DNA from: Yersinia frederiksenii ATCC 33641
GTDB lineage: Bacteria; Pseudomonadota; Gammaproteobacteria; Enterobacterales; Enterobacteriaceae
Length of the DNA: 64,000 nt
Assembly (NCBI RefSeq): GCF_000754805.1
Contig: NZ_KN150731.1
Coordinates: forward strand, 2,963,886-3,027,885
Reading direction: 5' to 3'
Position numbers and translations under genes: made by a program. Of this stretch, positions 29,242 through 42,240 are shown piece by piece. The first letter of the stretch is position 1. Every line of letters begins with the position of its first letter. Below the pieces are notes generated by a model. The model saw nothing but the letters and a program-made list of their open reading frames with translations. It did no database searches and was not told the DNA's origin.

Positions 29242-30765
29242 TTACTCGTCGTGCTCTTCCCATGCTTGGGCGCGGGCCACTGCTTTCTTCCAGCCTTTGT
29301 AGCGGAAGTCACGTTCAGTGGTTTCGATCCCTGGACGGAATTCACGCTCAATAGTGGCCTTGCTCTGTACTTCGTCCAGATCATTCCAGAAACCTGTCGC
29401 CAGACCTGCAAGGAATGCAGCACCCAGAGCGGTACTTTCACGAACTGCTGGGCGCTCAACACGAGTTCCCAGAATATCGGCCTGGAACTGCATCAGGAAG
29501 TTGTTCGCTACTGCACCACCATCAACACGCAGTGCTTTCAGGCGTTCGCCTGAATCTGCTTGCATTGCATCCAATACATCACGAGTTTGATAAGCAATAG
29601 ACTCAAGTGTCGCGCGGATAATATGGTTGCTGTTTACACCACGGGTCAGGCCAAAAATAGCGCCACGGGCATACGGGTCCCAATAGGGGGCACCCAGACC
29701 GGTGAAGGCTGGCACCACATATACGCCATTGCTGTCTTTAACTTTCGTGGCGAAATATTCAGAGTCGAATGAGTCGCTAATCAGTTTCAGCTCATCACGT
29801 AGCCATTGAATCGATGCCCCGCCAATAAACACAGCCCCTTCCAGCGCATAGTTCACTTCGCCACGCGGACCACAGGCAATGGTGGTTAACAGGCCATTTT
29901 TGGATTGAACCACTTCAGTCCCGGTGTTCATCAACAAGAAACAGCCAGTACCGTAAGTGTTTTTCGCCATCCCCGGTTGTACACACAACTGACCAAACAG
30001 CGCCGCTTGTTGGTCACCGGCGATACCGGCGATTGGAATACGAGTGCCGCCTTTACCGCCAATGTTGGTTTGGCCGTAAATCTCAGACGATGGGCGAACT
30101 TCAGGCAGCATAGCGCGCGGAATATTCAGCGCCTTCAACATGCGCTCATCCCACTCTTTGGTGCGGATGTTAAACATCATGGTGCGTGATGCGTTGGTGT
30201 AATCCGTAACGTGTACGCGGCCCTGTGTCATGTTCCACACCAGCCAGGTGTCTACGGTACCAAACAGCAACTCACCGCGCTCAGCACGATCACGCGCGCC
30301 CTCTACGTTATCGAGGATCCATTTAACTTTGGTGCCAGAGAAGTAAGGGTCAACTACCAGACCGGTGTTATGGCGGATATACTCTTCCAGCCCTTCTTTT
30401 TTCAGTTTTTCGCAGATTTCAGCGGTACGACGACATTGCCAGACAATGGCGTTATACACGGGCTTGCCGGTCGCTTTATCCCAAACAATGGTCGTTTCAC
30501 GTTGGTTGGTAATACCGATACCGGCGATTTCATCAGAACTGATACCCGCTTTGGCCAGCACTTCGACCAGTGTTGAGCTTTGAGTTGCCCAGATTTCCAT
30601 TGGGTCATGCTCAACCCAACCTGCTTTCGGGTAAATTTGGGTGAACTCGCGCTGTGAAACACTCACGATATTGGCATCATGGTCCAGCACTACTGCTCTG
30701 GAACTGGTGGTTCCTTGGTCAAGCGCGACAATATATTTCTTTTGAGTAGTATTTTCAGTTGTCAT
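29242..30765 (-). CDS. glpK: Glycerol kinase
   Basis: Phosphorylates glycerol to sn-glycerol 3-phosphate, trapping glycerol that enters through GlpF. In E. coli it is controlled by EIIA-Glc and fructose 1,6-bisphosphate. 507 aa. FGGY-family landmarks: [12 protein letters not shown] at about 14-25, [23 protein letters not shown] and the C-terminal signature [18 protein letters not shown]. Follows glpF after 42 bp. Confidence 0.98.
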   Translation of the reverse strand: MTTENTTQKKYIVALDQGTTSSRAVVLDHDANIVSVSQREFTQIYPKAGWVEHDPMEIWATQSSTLVEVLAKAGISSDEIAGIGITNQRETTIVWDKATGKPVYNAIVWQCRRTAEICEKLKKEGLEEYIRHNTGLVVDPYFSGTKVKWILDNVEGARDRAERGELLFGTVDTWLVWNMTQGRVHVTDYTNASRTMMFNIRTKEWDERMLKALNIPRAMLPEVRPSSEIYGQTNIGGKGGTRIPIAGIAGDQQAALFGQLCVQPGMAKNTYGTGCFLLMNTGTEVVQSKNGLLTTIACGPRGEVNYALEGAVFIGGASIQWLRDELKLISDSFDSEYFATKVKDSNGVYVVPAFTGLGAPYWDPYARGAIFGLTRGVNSNHIIRATLESIAYQTRDVLDAMQADSGERLKALRVDGGAVANNFLMQFQADILGTRVERPAVRESTALGAAFLAGLATGFWNDLDEVQSKATIEREFRPGIETTERDFRYKGWKKAVARAQAWEEHDE

Positions 30766-30807
30766 AATTAGCCTACTTTTAAGTTGCCGTTTTTAAGTAT
30801 CTATTAT

Positions 30808-31656
30808 TTACGCTTTGCGTTCTGTGGTCGTCACCGTGGTTTCATCATCATCGACAACACACACATCACATGGCAAGTGGCGACCAATCAAAGCACGATA
30901 GCCGAATGCACCGACCAGTGCGCCGACGATAGGCCCAAAGATTGGTACCAAGAAGTAAGGAATATCCCGCCCACCAGTGAAGGCGATTTCGCCCCATCCT
31001 GCAAAGTAAGCAAAGAGTTTTGGACCAAAGTCACGAGCCGGGTTTAGTGCAAACCCTGTGAGTGGCCCCATTGAACCACCGATAACAGCGATCAAAATAC
31101 CAATAAGTAGCGGTGCCAGTGGGCCGCGTGGAATGCCGTTACCATCGTCAGTCAGCGCCAGAATCAGGCACATCAAAATAGCGGTAATAACGGTTTCAAC
31201 CAGGAAAGCCTGGAAAACAGAAATATGTGGATTTGGATAAGTAGAGAAGATACCGGCCAGATTCAGACTCTCGACGCTGCCGCGAGCTATCTGATGAGTT
31301 TGTTCAAAATCGACGAACAGATTGTAGTAGAGGCCGTACACTAATGCCGCTGCACAAAATGCACCTGCAATTTGCGCCACGATGTAGGGGATAACTTTCC
31401 GGCGATCGAAGCAGGCAAATAACCACAATGCAATGGTCACTGCCGGATTAAGATGAGCACCTGAAATTGCTGCTGTTAGATAGATGGCCATGGCAACACC
31501 CAGGCCCCAAATGATACTAATTTCCCACTGCCCAAAACTGGCGCCTGCCAACTTCAACGCAGCAACACAGCCCACACCAAAAAAGATGAGTAGAGCAGTA
31601 CCGAGAAATTCCGCGATACATTGGCCCTTCAAGGTCGAACTAGCGGTTTGGCTCAT
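30808..31656 (-). CDS. glpF: Glycerol facilitator GlpF
   Basis: Aquaglyceroporin channel for glycerol in the inner membrane. 282 aa with six TM helices. The two NPA half-helix motifs are at residues 70-72 (SGAHLNPAV) and 205-207 (GFALNPARD); the Asp after the second NPAR is typical of glycerol channels. First gene of glpFK(X), with GlpR- and CRP-like sites upstream. Confidence 0.97.
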   Translation of the reverse strand: MSQTASSTLKGQCIAEFLGTALLIFFGVGCVAALKLAGASFGQWEISIIWGLGVAMAIYLTAAISGAHLNPAVTIALWLFACFDRRKVIPYIVAQIAGAFCAAALVYGLYYNLFVDFEQTHQIARGSVESLNLAGIFSTYPNPHISVFQAFLVETVITAILMCLILALTDDGNGIPRGPLAPLLIGILIAVIGGSMGPLTGFALNPARDFGPKLFAYFAGWGEIAFTGGRDIPYFLVPIFGPIVGALVGAFGYRALIGRHLPCDVCVVDDDETTVTTTERKA

Positions 31657-31703
31657 AGTAGATGTCCTAGAGACAGAGATTTATAGGGTATTTCTTATTT
31701 TTG

Positions 31704-31722
31704 CCCTTCGAACTGCGAAGGG
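31704..31722. promoter_or_regulatory. Hairpin in the glpF leader
   Basis: CCCTTCG (31704-31710), loop AACTG, CGAAGGG (31716-31722): a perfect 7-bp stem about 50 bp upstream of the glpF start, probably within its 5' UTR. Confidence 0.5.
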
Positions 31723-31732
31723 AGTGATGTAA

Positions 31733-31752
31733 ATTTATCGTTAACGAGCAAA
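31733..31752. promoter_or_regulatory. GlpR operator candidate upstream of glpF
   Basis: The core TATCGTTAACGAGCA closely matches the palindromic GlpR operator (TTCGTTAACGAACA type). Its location about 80 bp before glpF fits repression relieved by glycerol 3-phosphate. Related but weaker motifs follow to about 31770. Confidence 0.7.
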
Positions 31753-31777
31753 AACGAGAAATAGCGAAATCAAAATG

Positions 31778-31793
31778 TGTGTGGTGCGTCATA
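31778..31793. promoter_or_regulatory. CRP site candidate upstream of glpF
   Basis: TGTGT-GGTGCG-TCATA matches four of five bases in each half of the CRP consensus TGTGA-N6-TCACA. It lies about 125 bp upstream of glpF, next to the GlpR site. Confidence 0.45.
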
Positions 31794-32243
31794 AAAATGA
31801 GCGATTTCGCGTTATTCACGGCTGTTAAGGTACTTTGAAAGTGTGATCAGACCAGTACTTTCATTCCCACTTGTTAAGAGCATGTATAACTTTACAGGAT
31901 TGGTCATTAGAGTTTTTCAGTTTTTACTGATAGTTCCAGACAAGAAATTGCTACAGAGTGTGGTTTGGGCCGGTATGGCGCTAGACAGGGGGGGGCTGGC
32001 TACATACAATCGCTTTACAAGGTCATCGTTTTTATTAAGCGGCGTCGCCTTAATTGAGGGACGCGCTAAAACCTGCGCTTGTTACATTAGTCCGATAGGC
32101 CAATAGTTCGACAAATAAAGCGCGATAAGTATTCACAGCAGTTTCATCTGCTCGTTGCTGTTTTGATTAATGCAGTAGCTGAAGCTAAGAATGATGACTG
32201 CGATCAAGAGATGTACGCCTTGCTACTATAAGGGGACCGAAGA

Positions 32244-32483
32244 ATGTCATTTGAAGTATTTGAGAAATTGGAAGTTAAAGTTCAGCAGGCGATTGATACC
32301 ATCACTCTGTTACAGATGGAAATTGAAGAGCTGAAAGAGAAAAATCACACTCTGTCCCAAGAAGTTCAGGAGGCAGCTGGTGGCCGTGAAGCGCTAGTGC
32401 GCGAAAATGAGCAACTGAAACAAGAACAGCATGTTTGGCAGGATCGTCTGCGGGCCTTGTTGGGAAAGATGGAAGAAGTCTGA
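32244..32483 (+). CDS. zapB: Cell division protein ZapB
   Basis: Small, entirely coiled-coil protein that binds ZapA and promotes Z-ring assembly at mid-cell. 79 aa, with heptad pattern throughout ([20 protein letters not shown]) and Glu/Gln-rich composition. RBS AGGGGA upstream. Position between glpF and rraA matches E. coli. Confidence 0.96.
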   Translation: MSFEVFEKLEVKVQQAIDTITLLQMEIEELKEKNHTLSQEVQEAAGGREALVRENEQLKQEQHVWQDRLRALLGKMEEV

Positions 32484-32490
32484 TTTCTTA

Positions 32491-32598
32491 CACCCTTGAT
32501 ACTTGAAGCCACAGGGTTGTTAGCTGCGCGTACTCATCCGAATCACTTACTTGAGTATGTTGGCTGCCTACCTGCAACTCCAATTATTTTGGCTGTAT
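32491..32598. repeat. ERIC unit with internal deletion after zapB
   Basis: About 108 bp beginning CACCCTTGATACTTGAAGCC, with core CATCCGAATCACTTACTTGA and end CCTGCAACTCCAATTATTTT. About 18 bp of the core seen in full copies (around GCTCATCGGGACTCG) is missing. Confidence 0.7.
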
Positions 32599-32669
32599 AA
32601 TATCGTTATGTTATTTAAAGAAATTTGCAACGTAGTGACTTCAAGTACCCTTACTTAGGGTAAAAAGCA

Positions 32670-32693
32670 AAAGGGCGATCAATGTCGCCCTTT
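32670..32693. terminator. Bidirectional terminator between zapB and rraA
   Basis: AAAGGGCGA (32670-32678), loop TCAATG, TCGCCCTTT (32685-32693). T-rich sequence follows on the plus strand, and a run of five A precedes it (T on the minus strand), so it can end both convergent transcripts. Confidence 0.88.
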
Positions 32694-32720
32694 CTTATTC
32701 GTCAGTGAGTCAGATAGATA

Positions 32721-34255
<1,535 letters not shown>

Positions 34256-34276
34256 TTTCCGCTTCATTTTATTATA

Positions 34277-34350
34277 AACCCTTAGTTCTTGACGCTGCAG
34301 GGAGTTAGCTCATCGGTGGTAGCCTACCTGCAACTCCAATGACTTTGGGT
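34277..34350. repeat. Shortened ERIC element upstream of menA
   Basis: About 74 bp with both ERIC ends (AACCCTTAGTTCTTGACGC and CCTGCAACTCCAATGACTTT followed by GGGT) but most of the central palindrome deleted. It lies between hslU and menA, about 20 bp upstream of the menA start. Confidence 0.65.
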
Positions 34351-34484
34351 CTTAGGAGTCTCTGGTTCGCCTATTATCGGCGAGTTACAAAAATCATACG
34401 ATAAAAATAACAGTGGGAGGCGATGCCTCCCACTCAATATTATTTTGGCGAACCATTTTATCCAGCATAGGCTTATAAAGCGAA

Positions 34485-35816
34485 TTATAGGATAAAACGA
34501 CTCAGATCTTCATCTGCTACCAACTCGTCCAGATGCTTACCAACATACTCAGCATCAATAGTAATGGATTGACCATTACTTTCGCTGGCGTCATAAGAGA
34601 TATCTTCCATCAGACGTTCCAGTACGGTGTGCAAGCGGCGAGCACCAATATTCTCGGTACGTTCGTTAACCTGCCATGCCGCTTCCGCGATTTTACGGAT
34701 ACCTTCGCGGGAGAACTCAACGGTCACCCCTTCGGTCGCCATCAATGCTTTGTACTGCTCGGTCAGTGAGGCACTCGGCTCAGTCAGAATGCGCTCGAAA
34801 TCATCTGTCGTCAGCGCCTGTAATTCGACACGGATTGGCAAACGGCCTTGCAGTTCCGGGATAAGGTCTGACGGGCTAGAGACCTGGAATGCACCGGAGG
34901 CAATAAACAGGATATGGTCAGTTTTTACCATGCCATGTTTGGTTGATACGGTGCAACCTTCTACCAATGGCAGCAAGTCGCGCTGTACCCCTTCGCGGGA
35001 CACATCCGGGCCTGAAGTCTGGCCACGTTTACAGATTTTATCAATTTCATCGATGAACACGATCCCGTGCTGCTCAACTGCATCAATTGCCTGTTGTTTC
35101 AGCTCTTCAGGATTAACCAGCTTCGCGCCTTCTTCCTCAATCAGCAGTTTGAATGCATCTTTGATTTTGATTTTACGCGGTTTTTGCTTCTGACCAGCAA
35201 TATTCTGGAACATGGATTGCAACTGGTTAGTCATCTCTTCCATGCCCGGAGGTGCCATAATTTCAACACCAACCGGTGCAGCAGCCAGATCGATTTCAAT
35301 CTCTTTGTCATCCAGTTGACCTTCGCGCAGTTTCTTGCGGAAAGCCTGACGGGTAGCGGATGGCTCTTGAGTTTCATCTGGCTGGCCCCAGTTATTTTTT
35401 GCCGGTGGGATCAGTACATCCAGAATGCGCTCTTCGGCTAATTCTTCAGCCCGATAACGCATTTTTTCAATTGACTGATGGCGGACCATTTTCACCGCTG
35501 CATCGGTCAGATCGCGGATAATAGAATCCACTTCTTTACCAACATAACCCACTTCGGTGAACTTGGTGGCTTCAACTTTGATGAACGGCGCATTAGCCAG
35601 TTTGGCCAGACGGCGGGCAATTTCAGTTTTACCGACACCGGTTGGGCCGATCATCAGAATGTTTTTCGGGGTAACTTCATGACGCAGCTCTTCGTTAAGC
35701 TGCATCCGACGCCAGCGGTTACGCAGGGCAATTGCCACTGCACGTTTAGCTTTATCCTGACCGATGATGTAGCTATCAAGTTCGCTGACGATTTCGCGTG
35801 GGGTCATTTCAGACAT
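34485..35816 (-). CDS. hslU: HslUV protease ATPase subunit HslU
   Basis: AAA+ unfoldase that feeds substrates to the HslV peptidase. 443 aa. Walker A GPTGVGKT at residues 57-64, Walker [11 protein letters not shown], and the pore-loop GYVGKEV. The C-terminus DLSRFIL is the tail that docks into HslV. It follows hslV after 36 bp. Confidence 0.98.
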   Translation of the reverse strand: MSEMTPREIVSELDSYIIGQDKAKRAVAIALRNRWRRMQLNEELRHEVTPKNILMIGPTGVGKTEIARRLAKLANAPFIKVEATKFTEVGYVGKEVDSIIRDLTDAAVKMVRHQSIEKMRYRAEELAEERILDVLIPPAKNNWGQPDETQEPSATRQAFRKKLREGQLDDKEIEIDLAAAPVGVEIMAPPGMEEMTNQLQSMFQNIAGQKQKPRKIKIKDAFKLLIEEEGAKLVNPEELKQQAIDAVEQHGIVFIDEIDKICKRGQTSGPDVSREGVQRDLLPLVEGCTVSTKHGMVKTDHILFIASGAFQVSSPSDLIPELQGRLPIRVELQALTTDDFERILTEPSASLTEQYKALMATEGVTVEFSREGIRKIAEAAWQVNERTENIGARRLHTVLERLMEDISYDASESNGQSITIDAEYVGKHLDELVADEDLSRFIL

Positions 35817-35852
35817 GTCACTCTATCCTTACGCTTTGTATGTTAATAACGT

Positions 35853-36377
35853 TTAGTACGTTAATTCTTCAATGGTTTGGAAGCGGTTGGTATAGATACA
35901 AATATCCCCCGCAATGCTCAGAGACTTCTCAACGATATCCCGGGCATCCAATTCGGTATTTTCCAGTAGCGCACGAGCCGCAGACTGGGCGTAAGGCCCG
36001 CCAGAACCGATAGCAATCAAATCATCTTCAGGCTGTACCACATCACCATTACCAGTGATGATTAGAGAGGCAGTTTCATCAGCCACAGCTAACAGTGCCT
36101 CAAGCTTGCGTAGCATGCGGTCAGTTCGCCAATCTTTGGCTAACTCGACGGCCGCTTTAGTCAGATGGCCTTGGTGCATCTCCAGCTTGCGCTCAAATAG
36201 TTCAAATAGCGTAAAGGCATCAGCCGTACCGCCAGCAAAGCCAGCAATGACTTTATTGTTATAAAGGCGACGTACCTTTTTGGCATTGCCTTTCATTACG
36301 GTATTACCCAGAGTGACCTGGCCATCACCACCGATAACGACATGACCATTACGGCGTACACTTACAATTGTTGTCAC
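35853..36377 (-). CDS. hslV: HslUV protease proteolytic subunit HslV
   Basis: Threonine peptidase of the bacterial HslUV proteasome-like complex. The start is a GTG at 36375-36377, preceded by GAGG. This places [19 protein letters not shown] at the N-terminus so that Thr2 becomes the exposed nucleophile after Met removal. An ATG 12 codons upstream would bury the nucleophile and is rejected. 174 aa. A sigma-32 promoter and leader hairpin precede it. Confidence 0.97.
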   Translation of the reverse strand: MTTIVSVRRNGHVVIGGDGQVTLGNTVMKGNAKKVRRLYNNKVIAGFAGGTADAFTLFELFERKLEMHQGHLTKAAVELAKDWRTDRMLRKLEALLAVADETASLIITGNGDVVQPEDDLIAIGSGGPYAQSAARALLENTELDARDIVEKSLSIAGDICIYTNRFQTIEELTY

Positions 36378-36407
36378 GAGCGGACCCTCGTTGCAGACTG
36401 AATGAGT

Positions 36408-36440
36408 CTCCATACTGTCTTTCAGAAAAACAGTATGGAG
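36408..36440 (-). promoter_or_regulatory. hslVU 5' UTR stem-loop
   Basis: CTCCATACTGT (36408-36418) and ACAGTATGGAG (36430-36440) form a perfect 11-bp stem with an 11-nt loop, between the hslV start and the heat-shock -10. E. coli hslVU has a comparable 5' UTR stem-loop reported to stabilise the message. Confidence 0.75.
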
Positions 36441-36454
36441 TATATTGAGATTAT

Positions 36455-36482
36455 AGATGGGGGAGGATTACTACTTTTCAAC
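36455..36482 (-). promoter_or_regulatory. Sigma-32 (heat-shock) promoter of hslVU
   Basis: On the minus strand: GTTGAAA (36476-36482), 13-bp spacer, CCCCATCT (36455-36462). This matches the RpoH consensus CTTGAAA-N13/14-CCCCATnT at all but the first base of the -35. The -35 overlaps the last codons and stop of ftsN. Confidence 0.85.
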
Positions 36483-37347
36483 CCCCCACAGCGAGGGGAA
36501 TGCATCCTGATTGACCAGCGCCTTTCAAACGCTGTAAGGCAGTATCAGCGGCGGCCTTGGTACTGTAAGGGCCGAGTACCACGCGATTCCAACCACCACC
36601 GGCAGTTACGCGGCTTTCAATACCTTCAAATGCTAATTGAGCGCGAATAGATTCGGCTTGGTCAACAGCTTTGAATGAACCACATTGCACCATCCATCGT
36701 TGCGCTTTTTCTTTCTCTTTTTCCGGTTTAGGCGGTGTCGCGGCCTGTGTTACCGGAGCTGTAGATTGCTGCGTACGTGGTGGTGTCGGTGCCTGCTGCT
36801 GTACTTGTGTCTGTGGTGCCTGTTGTACCGGTATGGCCGTTTGACGCGGCGGCGTTAGTGGTTGCTGCTGCATATCAGTGACCGGCGGTTTGATGGTCAC
36901 AGCAGAGCGCGGCACTTGCATCCCTTGGTTATACGGCACTTCTGATAATTGCGTCGGCTGTTGGCGCATATCTGCCTGCATCTGCTCAAGCAATTGGCGC
37001 TGCTCGTTGGTCAGTTGCGTCTTAGAATTCACTTCACCACCTGCAGATGGCTCTGTCGGTGTAGGCACGCCAATTTGACGATTTTCCAACTCTTTAATAT
37101 AACGCCAGCGCTCTTCCGGTTTAGGTGGTAACCCGTTACCGGCGCGTGGGTCATGGTTAGGGAGTAGCGGAAGCTCACCCGGCTTATTGTGGGTGATGAA
37201 ATAAAGGCCACCAACAAATACCACTAATAGCGCGACGGCCAGTGCCATCACGGTTTTGGATACTGCTGGAGCACTGCGTTTTTTCCGGCTGGTGCTTTTG
37301 CGCCGCGCTCCTGAGCGCCCTCGGCTTACATAATCTCTTTGTGCCAC
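36478..37347 (-). CDS. ftsN: Cell division protein FtsN
   Basis: Bitopic division protein that triggers septal peptidoglycan synthesis through FtsA and FtsQLB/FtsWI. 289 aa: a short basic cytoplasmic tail (RSGARRKSTSRKKR), TM about 31-52, a Pro/Gln-rich periplasmic linker, and a C-terminal SPOR domain (about 212-287) that binds denuded glycan. Cys222 (MVQCGSF) and Cys282 (GCIPL) match the SPOR disulfide pair of E. coli FtsN. Lies between cytR and hslVU. Confidence 0.96.
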   Translation of the reverse strand: MAQRDYVSRGRSGARRKSTSRKKRSAPAVSKTVMALAVALLVVFVGGLYFITHNKPGELPLLPNHDPRAGNGLPPKPEERWRYIKELENRQIGVPTPTEPSAGGEVNSKTQLTNEQRQLLEQMQADMRQQPTQLSEVPYNQGMQVPRSAVTIKPPVTDMQQQPLTPPRQTAIPVQQAPQTQVQQQAPTPPRTQQSTAPVTQAATPPKPEKEKEKAQRWMVQCGSFKAVDQAESIRAQLAFEGIESRVTAGGGWNRVVLGPYSTKAAADTALQRLKGAGQSGCIPLAVGG

Positions 37348-37412
37348 TATCGTTTCGCTGCGTCGTGATGATGGAATAAGTCCGTCATGTTACTGAACCC
37401 CTGAATATTTGC

Positions 37413-38441
37413 CTAGCGTTTAGGCGCAGCAGTACTTTCCCTGACGATTAATTCGGTATCTAACAAGCGGGAGCCACTTTGTACTGAATGCCCTTGTAAC
37501 TGCTCAAGTAATAGTAACATGGCTTGCTGACCAATTTGATAACGTGGTTGTGCCACTGTGGTCAAGGGGGGATCGCAATACTGTGACAGTTTTAAGTCGT
37601 CAAAGCCGACCACCGAGACATCCTGCGGGACACGTAGCCCCATTCTCTTCGCCTGCCACATCGCACCTATCGCCATCACATCATTGTGACAAAATATTGC
37701 TGTTGGTGGTTGAGGGCGCTCCATCAGCGCGGCAAAAGTTTCAGCACCGGCTTCGTAGCTAAAGTCACCGCGCATAATATAGTCACTGTCGACCGCAATA
37801 CCATTACGACGCAGTGCCTGAATATAACCCTGTAGCCGATAATGACATAGCGGCATACTTTCTGGCCCGGCAATACAGGCGATACGTTTATGCCCTAACT
37901 CATGTAGATAGTGTACGGCGTCAAAGGCGGCCGTCAGATTATCGATATGTACCGTTGGCAGTTCCAGTTCAGGGGCAAACTCATTTGCCATGACCATCGG
38001 TGGCAAATTGCGTTGTTCTTCTTTGCTGGCATCAAAAGGTAAGTTAGAACCTAACAGCAGCATGCCATCAATTTGCTTGGTGATAATCAAATTAACGAAG
38101 GTGCGCTCTTGCTGCGTCTGTTGTGCGCAATCGCCAATTAATATCAGATAACCTTGCTGGGCTGCGGCATGTTCAATACCCTGAATGATATCGGCAAAGA
38201 ATGGGTCACTGATATCTGGGACGATAACCAGGATAGTGCGCGATTCATTACGTTTGATATTGCGAGATAAAGCATGAGGAGAGTAACCCACAGCCAGCAC
38301 CGCTTGCTCCACTTTTTGCCGGGTCACTGTTGAAACTTTTTCAGGGTTCATCAACGCGCGTGATACCGTCGCAGTAGAAACACCTGCCATCTCGGCAACG
38401 TCTTTCATGGTGGCCATCGTGAATTCTTTCTTATGTTCCAA
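37413..38441 (-). CDS. cytR: LacI-family repressor CytR
   Basis: Repressor of nucleoside uptake and catabolism genes; works with CRP and is released by cytidine in E. coli. The N-terminal LacI HTH reads MKDVAEMAGVSTATVSRAL, followed by a periplasmic-binding-protein-like effector domain. The start is taken as a TTG at 38439-38441 with GGAG 7 bp upstream (342 aa); an ATG eight codons in (MATMKDV) has a much weaker site. E. coli CytR also has about ten residues before MKDV. Confidence 0.94.
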   Translation of the reverse strand: MEHKKEFTMATMKDVAEMAGVSTATVSRALMNPEKVSTVTRQKVEQAVLAVGYSPHALSRNIKRNESRTILVIVPDISDPFFADIIQGIEHAAAQQGYLILIGDCAQQTQQERTFVNLIITKQIDGMLLLGSNLPFDASKEEQRNLPPMVMANEFAPELELPTVHIDNLTAAFDAVHYLHELGHKRIACIAGPESMPLCHYRLQGYIQALRRNGIAVDSDYIMRGDFSYEAGAETFAALMERPQPPTAIFCHNDVMAIGAMWQAKRMGLRVPQDVSVVGFDDLKLSQYCDPPLTTVAQPRYQIGQQAMLLLLEQLQGHSVQSGSRLLDTELIVRESTAAPKR

Positions 38442-38780
38442 CGCCTTTCTCCTTGCTCTGGCTCCGAGCCAGCACTAATGCTTGAGATATCCCGTGGCCA
38501 ATGGCTCAGAATATTAACGGGTTGTCACACGTAAACCGGTAGGTCCGGTAAGCGCGCTCATATCCTTTCATGGCAGTGTGGTTTCGGTTAAATACAGACT
38601 TTCCGTCATTCTATACAGATAGTGAGGGCAATTTGTTACCTAATTTGCATTAAAAGTGTGACATAAGTAGGTTTTTTCGAACTGGCTCGCACAAAGCAGG
38701 GGAAACGATTGCTTTGAGTAGCAAATCAAACAATAAATCACGTAAATAACCCCAGTTACAACTTCAAGTAAGCGGGGTAT
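38442..38780. other. cytR promoter region
   Basis: About 340 bp between the priA stop and the cytR start, both on the minus strand. It presumably contains the cytR promoter, which in E. coli is CRP-activated. One CRP-like half site (GTGTGACATAA, about 38656-38666) is visible. The right edge is an ERIC-end remnant at 38746-38780. Confidence 0.5.
38746..38780. repeat. ERIC-end remnant after priA
   Basis: ATAACCCCAGTTACAACTTC with AAGTAAGCGGGGTAT: a 35-bp element with the TTCAAGTA and GGGGTAT features of ERIC termini and short inverted ends. It begins right at the priA stop. Confidence 0.4.
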
Positions 38781-40985
<2,205 letters not shown>

Positions 40986-41065
40986 TTATCCTGAATCAAT
41001 AAATGGGTTTGAATAAAAAAAGATTGAATAGTTTACACTGCGTGCTTCAAAATGTGCGGATTCGA

Positions 41066-41094
41066 TTGCGCGGTTTGGTCAAATTCTGTATGAT
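41066..41094 (+). promoter_or_regulatory. Sigma-70 promoter candidate for rpmE
   Basis: TTGCGC (41066-41071), 17-bp spacer, TATGAT (41089-41094). A second -10-like TATAAT lies at 41108-41113. About 160 bp upstream of rpmE, leaving a leader long enough for the translational control known for L31 in E. coli. Confidence 0.4.
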
Positions 41095-41252
41095 TCGCCG
41101 CCTTTGATATAATTCGATATCAAACTCTGTTAACAGCCGTTGCTTACTTTACCAGCGATAGTTAGTTATCAATAAAATTATTATTTATCAATCGTGTGGT
41201 GTCTGGCGGAACAGGGCTGGATAGCGACACGGCCTAAATATAGAGGTTTTCC

Positions 41253-41468
41253 ATGAAACAAGGTATCCACCCTAAATACGATCAAGTTACTGCTTCTTGC
41301 TCTTGCGGTAACGTTATCAAGATCAACTCAACTGTTGGTCATGACCTGAATCTGGACGTGTGCGGCGAATGCCACCCGTTCTACACTGGCAAGCAGCGTG
41401 ATGTTGCTACCGGTGGCCGTGTTGACCGCTTCAACAAGCGTTTCAGCGTGCCGGGTGCTAAGAAGTAA
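41253..41468 (+). CDS. rpmE: 50S ribosomal protein L31, zinc-binding form
   Basis: Ribosomal protein bridging the large and small subunits. 71 aa. The zinc-ribbon cysteines Cys16, Cys18, Cys37 and Cys40 are all present (ASCSCGN ... VCGECHPF), so this is the C+ form replaced by the zinc-free paralog when zinc is scarce. RBS AGAGG upstream. Strong terminator after the gene. Confidence 0.98.
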   Translation: MKQGIHPKYDQVTASCSCGNVIKINSTVGHDLNLDVCGECHPFYTGKQRDVATGGRVDRFNKRFSVPGAKK

Positions 41469-41485
41469 TTATTACCCGTCAGACG

Positions 41486-41511
41486 AAAAAGGCGCCTTGG
41501 GCGCCTTTTTT
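41486..41511 (+). terminator. Rho-independent terminator of rpmE
   Basis: AAAAAGGCGCC (41486-41496) pairs with GGCGCCTTTTT (41500-41510) over a 3-nt loop, with a continuing T-run. The symmetrical A/T ends make it usable in both directions, including for metJ. Confidence 0.92.
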
Positions 41512-41565
41512 CATTTCTACAGCCCACTCCACTTTATGACTCATGAAACGAGTTGCTGCCGGAAA

Positions 41566-41883
41566 TCAATATTCCCAGGTATCGGGATCAACACCCAATT
41601 CACGCATTAAAATCTTCGCGGCTTCCGGGATCTCATCACTGCGCTCTTTACGCAGATCTTCGTCGTTCGGTAGCGGCTGACCGGTAAATGCATGCAGAAA
41701 AGCCTCACACAACAATTCACTGTTGGTGGCGTGTCGCAGGTTATTCACCTGACGACGGGTCCGTTCATCGGTGAGGATTTTTAAAACCTTCAGCGGAATG
41801 GATACCGTAATTTTTTTGACCTGTTCGCTTTTCTTACCGTGTTCAGCGTAAGGGCTGACATACTCGCCGTTCCACTCAGCCAT
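41566..41883 (-). CDS. metJ: Methionine regulon repressor MetJ
   Basis: Ribbon-helix-helix repressor that binds tandem met boxes with S-adenosylmethionine as corepressor. 105 aa from [20 protein letters not shown]; a 25-residue upstream in-frame extension is rejected. The DNA-contacting strand is [15 protein letters not shown]. Divergent from metB, with its target operators between them. Confidence 0.98.
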   Translation of the reverse strand: MAEWNGEYVSPYAEHGKKSEQVKKITVSIPLKVLKILTDERTRRQVNNLRHATNSELLCEAFLHAFTGQPLPNDEDLRKERSDEIPEAAKILMRELGVDPDTWEY

Positions 41884-42240
41884 GGGACACCTTAAATTTG
41901 TCGGAAAATACAAAATTCTGAAAACCGGCCAATTATGCCCGATCTTCGCTGTTCTCACTAAATAAATGTCAATTTTACTAGACTAAGGTCACTGAAATAA
42001 CCATTTTTGCTATTTATTGATAGCCATTGCCTTTCTTTGCCAGTTTTATGGCTAAACAAAACCCCATCGAAACCTGACTGACATCATTAAGATATCTAAA
42101 ACCTATATAATTTTAGCGGTTATTATTCCATTGCTCAATCTATACGCAAAGAAGTTTAGATGTCCAGATGTATTGACGTCCGTAATTTGTGAGTCTACTC
42201 TGGCATAACATTTTCTCGATCCCGGCTGGTGGTAATCCAT
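41884..42240. other. metJ-metB divergent regulatory region
   Basis: About 360 bp with no gene. It carries the promoters of metJ and metBL and the met box array at 42150-42181 next to metB. The part nearer metJ is AT-rich with no other motif I can name. Confidence 0.7.
42150..42181. promoter_or_regulatory. MetJ operator (tandem met boxes) at metB
   Basis: Consecutive 8-bp units AGAAGTTT, AGATGTCC, AGATGTAT and TGACGTCC resemble the met box AGACGTCT in an exact 8-bp register. They lie about 60-90 bp upstream of the metB ATG. Confidence 0.85.

Larger units (their letters stand above)
31657..32243. other. Long regulatory gap between glpF and zapB
   Basis: About 590 bp between divergent genes. 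Near glpF it holds a small hairpin (31704-31722), a GlpR-type operator (31733-31752) and a CRP-like site (31778-31793). Further right there is a run of eight G at 31988-31995 and presumably the zapB promoter. A short frame at 31843-32106 has no ribosome-binding site and is not called. Confidence 0.6.

Noticed and set aside
31843-32106. 87-codon frame in the glpF-zapB gap
   Set aside because: No ribosome-binding site, no recognisable protein features, and it runs through the G8 tract; judged to be non-coding.
41884-42240. SAM riboswitch in the metJ-metB region
   Set aside because: No riboswitch-like core was seen; control is explained by the MetJ boxes, as in other enterobacteria.
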